DNA of 64,000 bases from Otis tarda (taxonomy: Eukaryota; Chordata; Aves; Otidiformes; Otididae), in assembly GCA_026413225.1 (NCBI GenBank), contig CM048552.1, forward strand, positions 53,521,001 through 53,585,000. Reading direction: 5' to 3'. Shown piece by piece: positions 1-12,800 of this stretch. The position numbers and the translations under genes are program-made. Each line of letters begins with the position of its first letter. Positions within the stretch are counted from its first letter, which is position 1. The notes beneath the pieces were generated by a model. It worked only from the letters and a program-made list of their open reading frames with translations, ran no database searches and was not told the origin of the DNA.

Positions 1-863
1 ATTCCCTCTTCACCTTCCAGAGCTCTGCACCTAGCCAACAACCTTGGGAGCCACAAGGCAGCCACAGGAAAAGCCTCCTCCTCCTTCAGCTACTCTGCAG
101 TTCTCTCCGGAGCTTGGGCAGCTCAGAAAGCCCTGGAGTGCTGCATTTAGGATGCCCTGGGCACAGGTGGTCGTGGCAGAGGTGCCAGGGCATCTGCCTT
201 AATCCTTGTACTCAAAGGCTTCAGCAATGCATCTTTGGTGGGCTTAGCAACTGCAATGGGGCATCAGAAGTAGAAACCAGAGGCAGGATCTTGTGGAGGA
301 GCAATCTCATTTGTTGTTTTATTTTAGATTTTGTCCCCTGTTGCGTTTTCTCTGACTTGAATTTGTGATGTACTTGGCTCATATGTTTTGAGCTAGCTGG
401 GGAAGGCTGGGCTTGTTTTCAAGGGGAGGAAGTGCTGTATGCGAACTGACAGAGGGCAGGATGAGGGGGTTCTCTTTTCCCTAAATATTGTGGAGATACT
501 GTGGTGTGAGAGCCCCTGCTCTGCAGCAGTGCCTGAACTCAAGGGACTTTCAAAATACCTGAGATATAGCAGCTGAGCCTGCCTGACAGCGAAGTGAGGC
601 TGTAGAGGCGTGTGAGAGCCACTGTCTTTACCCCAGGGAACAGGGAATTGAGTTCCACTGTGGAAGATGCAACTTAGCAATCATCCTTGGTGAGAAAGGA
701 TTTGAACGCCTCTAGAAGCACAATATTATGAAGACCTGGATGTTCAACAAGGCAACTAATATTTTTGTGTTTCTCCCCACCTCGAACTGCTGCTCGTGGT
801 ATAAAATAAGTAAATGTTCCTTAGAGATGAGAGCTGGGTCCAAGGAATGCTCCTCATGTAGCA
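1..863. other. intergenic, no gene seen
   Basis: No family match, splice-supported exon or RNA gene is visible here. Short open frames occur on both strands, but none resembles a known protein. The expected upstream neighbour by human synteny (ERP27) is not recognised in this window. Confidence 0.6.
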
Positions 864-1418
864 GTACCTGGAGTACTGTGTCCAGTTCTGGAGCCTCCAA
901 CACAAGAAGGACATGGACCAGTTTCAGAGGGTCCAGAGGAGGGCCACAAAGATGATCAGAGGGCTGGAGCACCTTTCCTATGAGGACAGGCTGAGAAAGT
1001 TGGGGCTGTTCAGCCTGGTGAAGAGAAGGCTCCGGGGAGACCTTATAGCGGTCTTCCAGTACCTCAAGGGGGCCTATAAGAAAGATGGGGAGAGGCTGTT
1101 TAGTAGGGCCTGTTGCAATAGGACAAGGGATAATGGTTTTAAAATAGTGGGGAGTAGATTTAGATTGGAAATTAGGAAAAAATTTTTTACAATGCAAGTT
1201 ATAGAACACTGGAACAGGTTGCCCAGAAAGGTGGTGGAAGCCCCATCCCTGGAAATGTTCAAGGCCAGGCTGGATGAGGCTCTGAGCAACCTGATCTAGT
1301 CGGGGATGCGCCTGCTTCTTGCAGGGGGGTTGGACTAGATGACCTTTGAAGGTCCCTTCCAACCCTAACCGTTCTATGATTCTATGATTCTATGATTCTA
1401 TGATTCTATGATTCTATG
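864..1418 (+). mobile_element. CR1 LINE fragment, 5'-truncated, with intact 3' tail
   Basis: The segment encodes the C-terminal part of a CR1 non-LTR reverse transcriptase ORF2. The conserved stretch with [20 protein letters not shown] is followed by LRGDLIAVFQYLKG and ends near 1299. A frame change near 900-915 breaks the reading frame, so the copy is dead. The 3' UTR carries the usual motif around GGACTAGATGACCTTTGAAGG and ends in about six TTCTATGA octamers (1372-1418). Truncation at the 5' end is normal for CR1 insertion. Confidence 0.93.
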
Positions 1419-3784
1419 TACTCTACCCAGGCAGAAACCTGCTGCCAGGTCCTAATGGCACCATTCAACTCTCTTGGGTACTTCTCTTTGGTAATTGCAA
1501 GTGCCAGAGCTTTACGTTACAGCCTTTTCCTTGGCACTTCCTACTGGTTGGTGGAGCATTTCCCCATGCAGTATTCAGCTTTGATCAGCACCTCTCCTGG
1601 ATACACACATCCCTCAGGAGTGTGACTCTGGGTTAAGGATGCCATCAGGCAGCAAGAGACCTGAGGGATGAGTTGGTGCTGAGAGTTGCTGCTCTTCTGT
1701 CCTGAGGTCCACAGAGCAAGGCTGAGCTCTCTGTTGCTTTCATTCCCCTCTTTTCCAGCAGCTGATACAGTGCCATCTTCATGTAAATTATACCAAGTAT
1801 CAACTGGGCAAGACTATTTGGGGAAGTGGGAATTCAACATGATACGTGTGATGTATCAACTGTTGGGGTTGCTCACTTCTGTCCTTGAGCACATAATTTG
1901 TTTTCTCCTTTTTGTGTAGTGTGGGCCCAAAGCAAAGTCTGAATACAAAGATGGAATGGGGGCAAGGGAGTTAGACCTCTGAACTAGCCCCCATCTGCTG
2001 CAGGTTGAACCAAGACTTTCAATACGAATATCTCTGCACCTCAGCTTTGCCACTTCAGTCCCCCTGCACATGGAGTGCTGGGTCTGGCCAAGCCACAGGG
2101 AATCTGGCCAGCAGCAGAAGGACCAGAATGACCTTTGCACCTACCCTGAAGAAGAGGAGTGAGCCTTAGCCTCTGCATGTCAGCCTGTCTGGTCAGGATT
2201 GCTCCTGCTCTCAGCAGTGCTCGGGAGATGCTGAGGCCTCTGACTGCCAGCATGAAGGGCAGTGACACCTCCCAGGGCTTGCAGCTCTGGTGCTTTATGT
2301 ATGCAGAGGAGCAGGACAGTCACTAGTGCAGGGAGGATCCCTGGCTTGCTCCTTGGGCAGGACTGAACCTCCTGCCTTTCTTCTAGGGACTGTGCTAGGC
2401 ACCAGATCTCTGCCAACTTTGAATAAAAAATTGAAATATCTCTCTGTTACATACCAGAATAGCTGTAACAGGATGAACTTTATGGTTCTAAGGTCAGATC
2501 GCATCTAACGCACAGAAGTCCAGCAGTGAGCTGGGCCTGAGTTCCCAGGATGAGGAGGAGATAGTGAAGATTTAGTGTAAGATATAGTAGGACCATTGTC
2601 CTCCTTACAATAAAAGGAGGAAGGGCATGGCTGTCTGACATCTCTGTTCATCTGGAAGGAAGCTAAATCAATTAATCCACTCAGCAATAGTATAAGCAAA
2701 CCCTCTCTTGCAGGTGGACAGACCACAGGGTTTAGTCACTCTGCACCTCCACACAGGATGGCTTCCCCTCAGTACCACTAGCAGCAGCCCACGATCTGGT
2801 GAAGAGGTGGAGGCAGTTGACATAGGAGGGGAAAATATTGTCTGAAGGATGCAACTGGGGAAGTGGTTTGCACGAGTGTGAAAGAGGGGGGCAGGGAAGA
2901 GACAGGGGCTGGTCTAGGAGGAGGAAAGGACTTGCCCAGGGGGTAATGTGGCCAGGGACAAGCAAGGGTCAGTGAGGGAAGGTGCTGGGTGGGTGCCACA
3001 GGGAACTGATAATGATGGAGAGGAGAACATAGCAGTGTTTCTTCTGGGGCTGTGAATCAAGTACCTCTTTGACCTGTTTTGGCTCAGTCACTAAGGAAAC
3101 TTCAGAGGAATAGTCTTAGTGGAAAAACCTGCAAAGCCACAAGTTGCACAGTGAAGAAGAAAGTACTTGTTCTCCCCTTTGAATTTCTCCCCTCTCTGCT
3201 AATGTACCTACAAATTCAGACAGGCAGGCTAGTCCCATGAGCTGCAAAGCAGCACATTTCTTCAGGTTAGAGGAAAGGCCCATAGATAACTGCCTCCCTG
3301 GTTTGCACCAGGCCTCCACATACGGCAGCTGTGCAGAGCTGCCTTCTGTATCACAGCTGCAACCAGCACTGTGTCCTCCTCCCTGCATGCTCACCGGAGC
3401 TCAAGCCTTTGAATTCTCCATGCATCACAGCAGCCCCTGGAGCGCCCCACATTCTGTCCATATACAGGGTGAAAAGCCAGACCCATCTACTTTCCAGCCT
3501 AAACTCGCTGAATGTGTGTGCTCTCCAGGTTTTTCCCTATCCTTGTGTTATGAATATTATATACCCTTCATGTCTCCCACCTCCCTCTCTTCCTAGGACA
3601 GAGTCTACATTTTATCATCTTGCTAGGGGCTTTGTGTGACTCCATGTCACTTATCTCGTGTGATTTGTATAAAGCCTACATCACCTGCGTTATTTCTTAC
3701 TTTTTATCTAGCAGCTGCGGTGTTGGTGGTATTGGTATTGCTATCTGTAACTTTCTTGGAAAGGACTGAGATAGCATATCATTA
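1419..3784. other. intergenic, no gene seen
   Basis: Unique-looking non-coding sequence. I see no convincing exon, RNA gene or further repeat in it. Confidence 0.55.
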
Positions 3785-3897
3785 GGCTCTGAGCAACCTG
3801 ATCTAGTTGAAGATGTCCCTGCTCCTGGCAGGGGAGTTGGACCAGATGACTGGTCCCTTCCAGCCCTAACAATTCTATCATCTATGATTACTTCTAC
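3785..3897 (+). mobile_element. CR1 LINE 3' end remnant
   Basis: About 110 bases match the last part of the CR1 at 864-1418: GGCTCTGAGCAACCTGATCT, then a GTTGGACCAGATGAC motif and TCCCTTCCAGCCCTAAC. It ends in a decayed octamer tail (TTCTATCATCTATGATT). Only the 3' UTR remains and no coding part is left. Confidence 0.88.
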
Positions 3898-6800
3898 AGG
3901 TACCAGAAGACATAGTTAGCATTGGTGCAGTCCACTTTTTGTTCCTTGATCTGTTGGCAACTACAAAGAAATGTCAATTCCTTGGGTCTCTGAATCAGCT
4001 ACCAGGGGAGTTGGATAGGATCTTGCAGTTTTCCTGGTTTTTGTTTTGTGGCTGTTAATCACTGGAATCAATGGAATAATCACCTCAAGAAAAAGGTATT
4101 ATCTGTTTTCTTATCTGCTGAGTAATACAGGTCTATATGTCCAAAAGATTATGTTTTTAATTAAAGACATATTACTTTCAGTATAAATCTGTTGTGCTCT
4201 GAGGCTTCCTTGACATTTTTGAATTAAATGTGGGTATTGACCCTAGGCTATTTCATGCATTCCCATTGTAATCCAGACTTTATTTTCCTTGGCCAATTAT
4301 TTCTGTTCTTTGGCTGAGAAACAGAAGAGACAGACAGTAACTTACCCCAGATTGTTGAGGAAGCCTGTGGGTAGAGCTGGAGAGAGAACTCAGATCTCCT
4401 GCATCCGGATCTCCTGAGCCTTAGCCAGATGGCCACACTTTCTCTCCACTCTCCATCTCCCTGTGACTTCCAATAGCTATTTTCTAAGTTGAAATAGCAG
4501 TTTTTCACCATGAGTCAAAGGCTGCCTTGTTTGGTTGCTCTGGTTTGGCACAGCTGAACTGAACAGTTCTGGATCACTGCTTTCTCTTTTCATCTCTCCC
4601 TCCTTGCCAGTGAGCACTTTCCTCCTGGAGCGACTGCCGTATCCTTGTGGAGGCCAATGGGGAATGTACTCCCTTGCCATGTGGCTTTCTCAATGCATTT
4701 GCAGTGCTCTCTCTCGGATACCTGAGCATCCTGGATTTCAATCCCATCTTAGAGCAATGTTTTCAGGCTTTCTTCCCTCTTGAGATTCTGGCAATAAAGA
4801 AAATATTTTATTAAGAAGATATAGTTGTGTAATAAAAGTTTTAATATTATTTTACATAATTAATAATATTTAAATATTATTATATTTAAAATATTTTGTT
4901 AAGAAGACATCTTTACATATTGAAAAAAGATCTATGGCAGGTTAGAGGAAAAAGTGGTACATTTTAGTTTTGGCAAGACGGTAGCATTGCAGAAAGGAAG
5001 GGATTGTTAAAGTGAAAGGTAAATAGATTATGGATATTTTTGATGCAATAACTAAGGTAGCAATGCTTGTATCAAAAGATTCACCATCTTTAGACGGTTG
5101 TCAGTCTTCTTTTAATGTATTTGTTCTATCATCCACAAGTCTTGATGCTGAAGCAGTTAATGGGTCTTCCAACTGCTTCCATCTAGCAGTTCCCTAGCAT
5201 GGAAACAGCAGGTCCTCAATGCCTCTCCTGTGACCTGCTAACTCATCACCATTGCACAGAGATGCGAAGCACTCTGGAAAGATGCAATCTTCCCACAGAG
5301 AAGCAGGCAGGAGTTGGGTAACCTAAGAACCATCCTGTTAGGTTTGTCCTCCTAAGCCAAGGTCTCTTCTTTCTGCCTTGCTGTCTGTTCAGCAGTGTGG
5401 AGACTTCCAAGGGTACAAAACACTCCATATGGCCCCTCTTAGATTGCAGGGTGGCACTGGCTCTAACTACACCCTTCTCCTCCCCACTGGCTTCCTGTCT
5501 CTGTGCAAGTGACAGGCCCTCTGACCCTTGCTATGATTTTATTTCTCTTTTTGCCCACCCCATGCTGTGGAGGCAGCTCCACCCCAAGCGTAACCCTGCT
5601 GCTCCTGAGGGAAGGTGGCTGCCACATTGCGGGTGTTCCAGGCACTCCCTTTTAAAAAGAACAAATATCCCCCACAAAGGGAGAAAAAAGAGAACCCATC
5701 AGGCACCCTCCATCAGAGTGGTGATGAAGCAAGACTTCAGCAACACAAAGCAATGGATTAGCTGCCTTGCCCTGGGGGCCTTGCTCACCCAAAGGTTTCT
5801 ATTTGGCCTCTGAGTCTTGCAATTGGTATTTCAGTGGAGTCCTTGGAAGGTCTGGCTCTGTGATCTAGGACAATAAAACCCTCCTTCTTTTAATAATAAA
5901 GATAACGGTATCCAGAATATTAAGAACTTGAGAAACTGCTTTACTAGCATTTCATATGATAAGGCAGGATTATTTCTGTGGCTGTTCCTATGGAAATTAG
6001 ATGGTTTATGTTTCTGTTTGTCTTATCTCCCCTTCCAAATGCTTAGACACACCTGGCAGCAGGGCAGTGGTCTCTAAGATACTATGGTGCTACTGTTTTT
6101 GTGGCACAGAAGGAAAGTCCCAAAAGCTGCATCATTAGGTTTGTTATGCCTAACTGTGGTCCTGCTCATAACATGCCCTCACATCTTTTCTGGGGCCCTC
6201 AATGCCCCCAAGACAAGCTGCTTGGGAGCTGCTGCTTGCTTCTTGCCTTGAATGGCACTGATGTTCTCTGACTAACCTCTGTGCCCCTTTTTTGAAAATC
6301 CAGGCAGGAATGTTTACTTTGATTTGGGCTGGGGTTAGCTGAACGTCTGTCCTTGTGCTGGGAATCCATCGAGCGTGCAAACCCAAAGTCCCTGAAGTGG
6401 TTGGCTTCTATTTCTAGCTGTGACGATCAGCCAGGGGCTTGGCGCTGGTTTGTTTATGTTTAATATATTAAATCTGTCTCTGTAAATTTCCCTGTGACAG
6501 ACAGACATGCCATGGATGGGTGGCATTTGTGGGAGGGGGCTCCATTTCCAGACAAGCACCCTCTTCTGCTTCTCCCCCAGCCCCACCACCCACTTAGTGA
6601 ACTCCCAGGGAGCCCTGTTCCCCAGGTCACTGACAAAAGCAGCAAAGGCTCCCACTAACAGGAAAGAGGAAGGGGTTGGGAGGAATGGCAAAGTTATCAG
6701 CCCAAAAATGCTCCCAAATGGAGAGTGGAGACACCAGAGTCCTGAGATGGGCCCCAGGGTGTCAAGGCCTCAGTTTGCTTCCTCCTTGGTTATGCAGCTG

Positions 6801-9800
6801 CTACTGGAAACAGCTTTGCTCTGACATTCAGGCTTGGTTGTGCCTTCTCCCCTTGCCCCGTTCCCCAGAAGCTAGGGCTCCTCTCTGTGATGCTCCCCTG
6901 GCCATGACACCCCCCTTCAGGCTCTTCCCTGGGGCCAAACAAGGCCTGGAGCTAGTGAGAGGTGGCAGTGCCACATCTGTGGTGGAGGGGTCAGACAGCC
7001 TGGAGAAGGGGACAGGGCTCGTGCCATGGTGTGTCCCACTGGCCAAGTGAGGCAAGGATGGAGAGGAGAGGAGAGGAAGCAGAGAGGGATGGGGTGAGGT
7101 GAGGCTGGCTGTGGACTGTGTTTTATAGCTACTGTTGTTCGGCTCCACGGCTGGAGCGTGGTGGGCTGGTGCAGAGCGAGGAGCTGGATCTCCCTCCTGC
7201 CCGCCGCCGCTATTCCTGTGTTACCTTGCGGTTCCCTGCAGCATTGGGAGCCCAGTCCTGAAGCAAGCACCAGTTGTAGGCTCAACTTCACCACAATCAT
7301 CAGCAACCCTAAAGACAGCAAAGGGCTGAGTGTCCCTCTGCCTTTTGATTCAGTTTCTGGACAGCAAGGCAGGTCAGGTAAAATAAATGCATGCTCAGGA
7401 GGACAGATAGACATGCAGCTATTGTGGGAGAAGCTGGGATGCTTGAGTGAGCAGTGACAGGGGGCGCAGGGCACCAGTGATGTGACAGATGGAGCAGCCC
7501 CCTCACACCTTACAGCTGAATGCAAGTCATGAGCACATCGGTTCTGCAGGCTGGGGTGGGTGAGCTGGTCCCTGTGGCTGGCGTTAGCACCCTTGCCTTG
7601 TCCAGAGCTGCTGATCTGGGCATTCACCTTCTTTTGTATTTGCTGTAAACACAAGGTCACTGCTGGATCTGTCCTTCTTCCTTCCAGCCTGGGAACACAG
7701 CTGGCCTTAGCCTGGGGAATGGCTCTACTGCTGTGTGCAGCCCTCCAGTGTCCTGCTTGCAGCTCCTTTCCCTCTGATACCTTGGACATCTTGATATGGG
7801 GATTTATATCTAGCTACTTAACTGGAATCCATGTTTTCTGCTACCTGTTCAGGTCCACAAGGATATTTTCTTACTTTGTTCCTATTTAACAACTTAATTT
7901 CCGAATAAAATCAAAGCCTGCTGAAATCAAGTGGAGTTCAGACAGACACATGTGAGTTACCTTACAGTGGTCATCCCAACCTGGTGCCTGTCAAGAAAGT
8001 CCCTATGACCCTTTTCCTCATCTCCTGAGCCACTTTTCTTCACTGCAACTGCTGGACATCGGCTGGACTGGTGGGATTTCATGTCACTGCAGGAGCAGCT
8101 GCAGGATAGCAGTATAGAAGAAACCCTTCTTGGGGCCCAGCGGCTTTTCAGGGAGCTCACACAATTCAGCAAACTGCAGGAAGGAAGGACAGCAACCACC
8201 AGGCAGGCAGGGATGGGCAGGAAGCAGTCTCAGCAGCAAGCCAGCAGGAGCCTTTTTCTCAGGAGCAGCTCAAGGTCAGCTTTGTGCCTCAGTACTAAGT
8301 GTTGCATGGAGGAGGTAGAAACCTGACCAAAGCAATCCTAGGTGCTTGCTTCCAGGCAGGAGAGAAGGAGCTAAAGCCAAACTCTCACTTGTCACTCCAG
8401 CCTTGCAGATCTCTCTTTTCAGTAACTATACAGAGCTCCTCGTAAGACTCCCACTACTGTTTTACTGATGGTGCTCCTCTCTGGAAGCGCAAACTCACTG
8501 TGGCTACATTATTTTCTTATGCTCTTACTGTCTCCAGATCTCCCCAGCTAAGGTATGATGACAGCAGATTTCTGTTTAGCATCCCAGTGCCTGGAATAGT
8601 TGCTGGCGGTCAGCAACAGATTATCATTAGAATGATAGCACAGAGGGGGCCAGAGAGATCAGATAACACAGAAGAGCTCCAGGGGCTGAAAAAGAGGGTG
8701 AACTTGACATATGAGCCTTTGGGACGCCTGCACATCATCTGTTGTCACCAAGCCCCAGGCTTGGAGAGGCCAGGCAGTGATAAAGTGGTCCTTGGCTGAG
8801 TAAAGTGCTCCTGCCAGACAGGCCTCTTCTCCTGCGGAGAAGTGAAGACAGGCACGTAACCACGTTTCTCTCTTTTGGGGCTTGTACCGCACTTAGCACA
8901 AACGGCACCTTACTCTGAATAAGGTCCCTGGGGACTGTCATTAAATTACTGTCCTGACTGCAGTCCTTACTGGAGTTAGCTGTTAATTTCACATCTCAAA
9001 ATAGACAAAGGTCTTTTTAGGAGCTAGTGAGTATGTTTTATTTATTAGGTACTCCAGCAGGCCAATTAGTGAAATGACCATCAAGAAATGTAGGCACCTA
9101 CCTCAAGGAGTTGAAGTGTCAGGCAAATGGTTGGCCAAGTAACATGAGGGAAGGCTCATTCTACATGTGTAGATTTGTACAGGTATTTCATAATATATGC
9201 ACAGCAGAGATTCTCATGTAATGTCTGCTTTAGGAACATGTATGGTATTAAATAATGTCCTCATTTATCTTAGACTTAGCCAGCCAGCAAGGTTGTAAAC
9301 ATTTGTTTACCCAACATGTGACTCATGCAGCATATTTTGCTGATAAATGTACAACATTTTCCAGTGCAGGCATGGCTGTAGGTGGGAGACAGTGAGAAGA
9401 GAAATATCAAATAATCCAGCCCAATGTGAGCCAGGAAATATTGTCTATAGATCCCATTCCTAGAACAGAGGTGAAAAACATCAGTTAAACTCCAAGAAGG
9501 ACAAAAGTGTCTTTGTTGTCAAGAGTCATTAAAGAAAATTCCTGCTATGTGACTTCCAGGACTGATACATGCTGTAAGTCAAGTGTAATTTCATGTGATT
9601 TTGGCACCTGTATTGAGTCTTAAAATGTCATTGTTTGTCATGTATGGAGAGAAAAAAAAGGCAGATAGGTTCAGTACAGCAGAGCCCAACCAATGTTGAC
9701 CAAGCCAAGTAAGGGAGGATGTTGAATCCAAGAATATCACCTCATGCCTGCAGCACTAGTGTCTTGCTCTTTGTTTTTTGTGCATCTGTCCCAGGTTTCT

Positions 9801-12800
9801 TCTCAGAGTCCTGCTAAAAGGACCATGAGCCAAAGTGGAAAGAGCTCTGAAATAAGCTTCTTACCACACAGATCACCGACAAAGCTGCAGAATGATGTGA
9901 GATGGTTTTGGATGAAGACTTTACTGTACTGAGGACATCATAAAAAGTCTTCATGTTACCCTTTGTAACTTATGTTACTACTTAATTTTGTAGCAAATAC
10001 TGTTGCAATATTGGAGTAATGGAGGTCAATGTAAGCCACTATAGGACAGGAAGGTTATTTTGTTTTAAGCCACATTGATTTCACTCACTCAGATTAACAC
10101 TCTCATAATCACATATTCATAAGCACCAAGATGTATTTGTTCATACTATTTGGTTATCTTGCAATCATAGAGAAAATTCAAGAGGCAGGCTCTGGAGTCC
10201 TCATCATTTCTCCTGGGTTTCTCTTAGTTTGAGCATCAACCACTTATTTTAGATGCATCTTTTGCATGCTTCTGGAGCTGGCAGTGACTGTGTATCTGAT
10301 TTATCTTTCCTTCTCCTTTTAAAATTATTTCCTGCTTTATAAGAACATGAAATTTCTTGATAAAAATAATCAAATTTAATACAAATAAACAATAAATCTA
10401 TATTGAAAGAGCATATAATTAGTGTGTGAAATTCATTACTCAAGAAGGGCATCAAGTTGAATGACTTGGCTAGCATGTGATGTTAGAAACATTAATATAA
10501 TTTGTAGCTATACACTCAAATATAAAAGTAATCAGATTTAATGCTTCAAGGAATAAAAGTGTCTTTCCTCTTGCCACAAACAGCATTTCACAATTAGCTG
10601 GATATCATACTTCCTCCCCCCCTACTCCCTAGCCTTCCTTTGAACTCCATCAGATGTTGACAACAGAGACCAAGACCAGGGGCTTGGTGTGCCACAGAAA
10701 AAGCTATTTACTTACTAAAGACAAAATTTATGATACTGTAGATACTGAACAAAAGATAGGACAAAGAAACATATATAACACTACAAGGATGCTTGTAGAT
10801 ATTTCAGTGGCCTCCTGAATTCAAGACAGAGAACAGAAATATTTCAGTCCAATCTTGGCTTCACAAGGACTGACAGATTTTGGATCTAAGATGCTATCTA
10901 AGTTCATTGTTGAAAAAAGAGGCAGTATTATCAGTTTTTATTTACCAGATGGATGAGAAGAGTGAAACCACAGCTGCTTTCTTATCACTCTGCATGTCTG
11001 GACAGGAAATAAGGCCAGTAAATCTCATCTGATCCCAAGGAGTGAATCAGGTCAGGACATTTTTGTGCTCATGTGGTGAAGCGAGGGATTTGAGGGTGGA
11101 AAACAAAGAGAGATTTCTGCTCCCCTTTCCCGTAAGAGTGTAACCCAGAAGCATGCTCTGTTTTTAGTCAGAGTTCAAACTTTTTGCTTGCTCAGTTTTT
11201 CACAGGATGCTTGAAGTACAAGCAATTCTAGTTACCTCTATGGATTATTTAATCCCTACATGGGAGCTTCTGCCAATATTTTTTTTCAACATCCAAATAA
11301 TATTAACATGATCCTCTCTCTTCCTTACTTCCCAGACAGCAAGAAAAATAGGCTGATCAGTGCATGTGGACATGTGTGGGTGGATAGGGGTGAAGCCAAA
11401 GGAAGCGACAGAGTTAGCTCTTAGCCCTGAATGCTTTGGTTACTTTATTCAGTGAATTAAATAACCTTGGTCTGGCTTCTGTGAAATTTTAATCTTCTGT
11501 GCTCATGAACTTCCAGTTACCAGTAATATTTTTTTCATTGTTTCTGACAAACACAGCTGTTCTCGGAAGTCCTGGCCAAGCAGAGAGAGTCAGTCTTTAA
11601 GGTAACTCAGTGATATCCCACGGAGAGTGCTGAGTATTGGAGTCAAAGGCTTGAGCAAGGCTCATTTTTTGCAGCAAGCAAAAATGAAGAGCAATGAGTT
11701 CCCATTGAACTGTACTGCTAACCCCAAATGCTCCTGTATTTATAGCCAGACTGTGATTTTTCCAGGACAGTGGGCTTAATTTTGAAGTCTTCGAGGATCA
11801 CAACTCCATAGACCATGGCTGTGAGGTTGCATCTGGCCACTGATCTCTGAATTGCAACAGGTTAGATGTTTGCCACCACCAACAGAATACAGTGGCTAAA
11901 AAAATCCCCAATTTACCAACTGACTGACCAGCCAAACAAACTCCACAGCTCTACCAATTGGAAACCTTTCCTTATGGTCACTGCTATTGTGGAGACAGGC
12001 CCAAAGTCTGTAGGACACTGGACGTGGGAGAAGAATTATCCTCTCAGCCTCTGGCTTTGGTCAGGAAGGAAGAATCAGGGCCTTTTCATGCTGTTTGATT
12101 TCAGTCCTGCTCCTAGGTACTGATTAACCAGTTGTCCTGGAGTCCAGAGTGACACCCCACAGTTTGAACATGCAGTTGTGCTCCACACACATGGGCAGGA
12201 GAAAGTCACTGAAAGCCATAGTGTAGGATGGAAAAGTGAGTTTCTAAAATGTACCCTGGCCCAAAACTTTGGAGGAAACATGAAAGAAAACAGCTATTAG
12301 CTGGCATGGGTACCTGTGTCCTCCACAGGAGACTGACACTAAGCTGTAAGCTTCAGATGGTGGTTTCTACAGTATTTCTAAGACTATACATAGATTCACC
12401 TTGTTAGAAGTAGTTTTGGTTAGAACCAGTATCTATTTTCCCACTGGAAACTTTTATTTTCACACAAAGTTGTAGTGCTGGGGGCAAAATTCTTCTCAGG
12501 GGAAAGGTGGAAACAGATTTCAAAGATATGTGTTTAAATACTTTAGGGAAAAAAGCTCCACTTATTTGTTATGAAATTACTCTTTTCTCCTCACCCCACT
12601 ACTGAAATGGAAAAGAATAATTTCAGTTTTTTTGAAATAAATTTGTATCATTGCTGTGAAACTAGATTTCTCCTGTTTATGTGCCTCCCCTTTTTTAATC
12701 TTTAGATCTTTTTAAATCTAATTTTGAAACGTTTAAATTTGTATTTTCTCCCAGGTTGAACTAGCTTTTGAACTAGTTTCAGGGTTAATTTCGGGTACCT

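Noticed and set aside
712-1362. 216-codon open frame on the minus strand
   Set aside because: It is the antisense of the CR1 element at 864-1418, whose true coding frame is on the plus strand.
6917-7789. 290-codon open frame on the minus strand
   Set aside because: It is Pro/Ser/Leu-rich low-complexity translation of a GC-rich stretch, with several overlapping frames on both strands. No family, splice sites or promoter support it.
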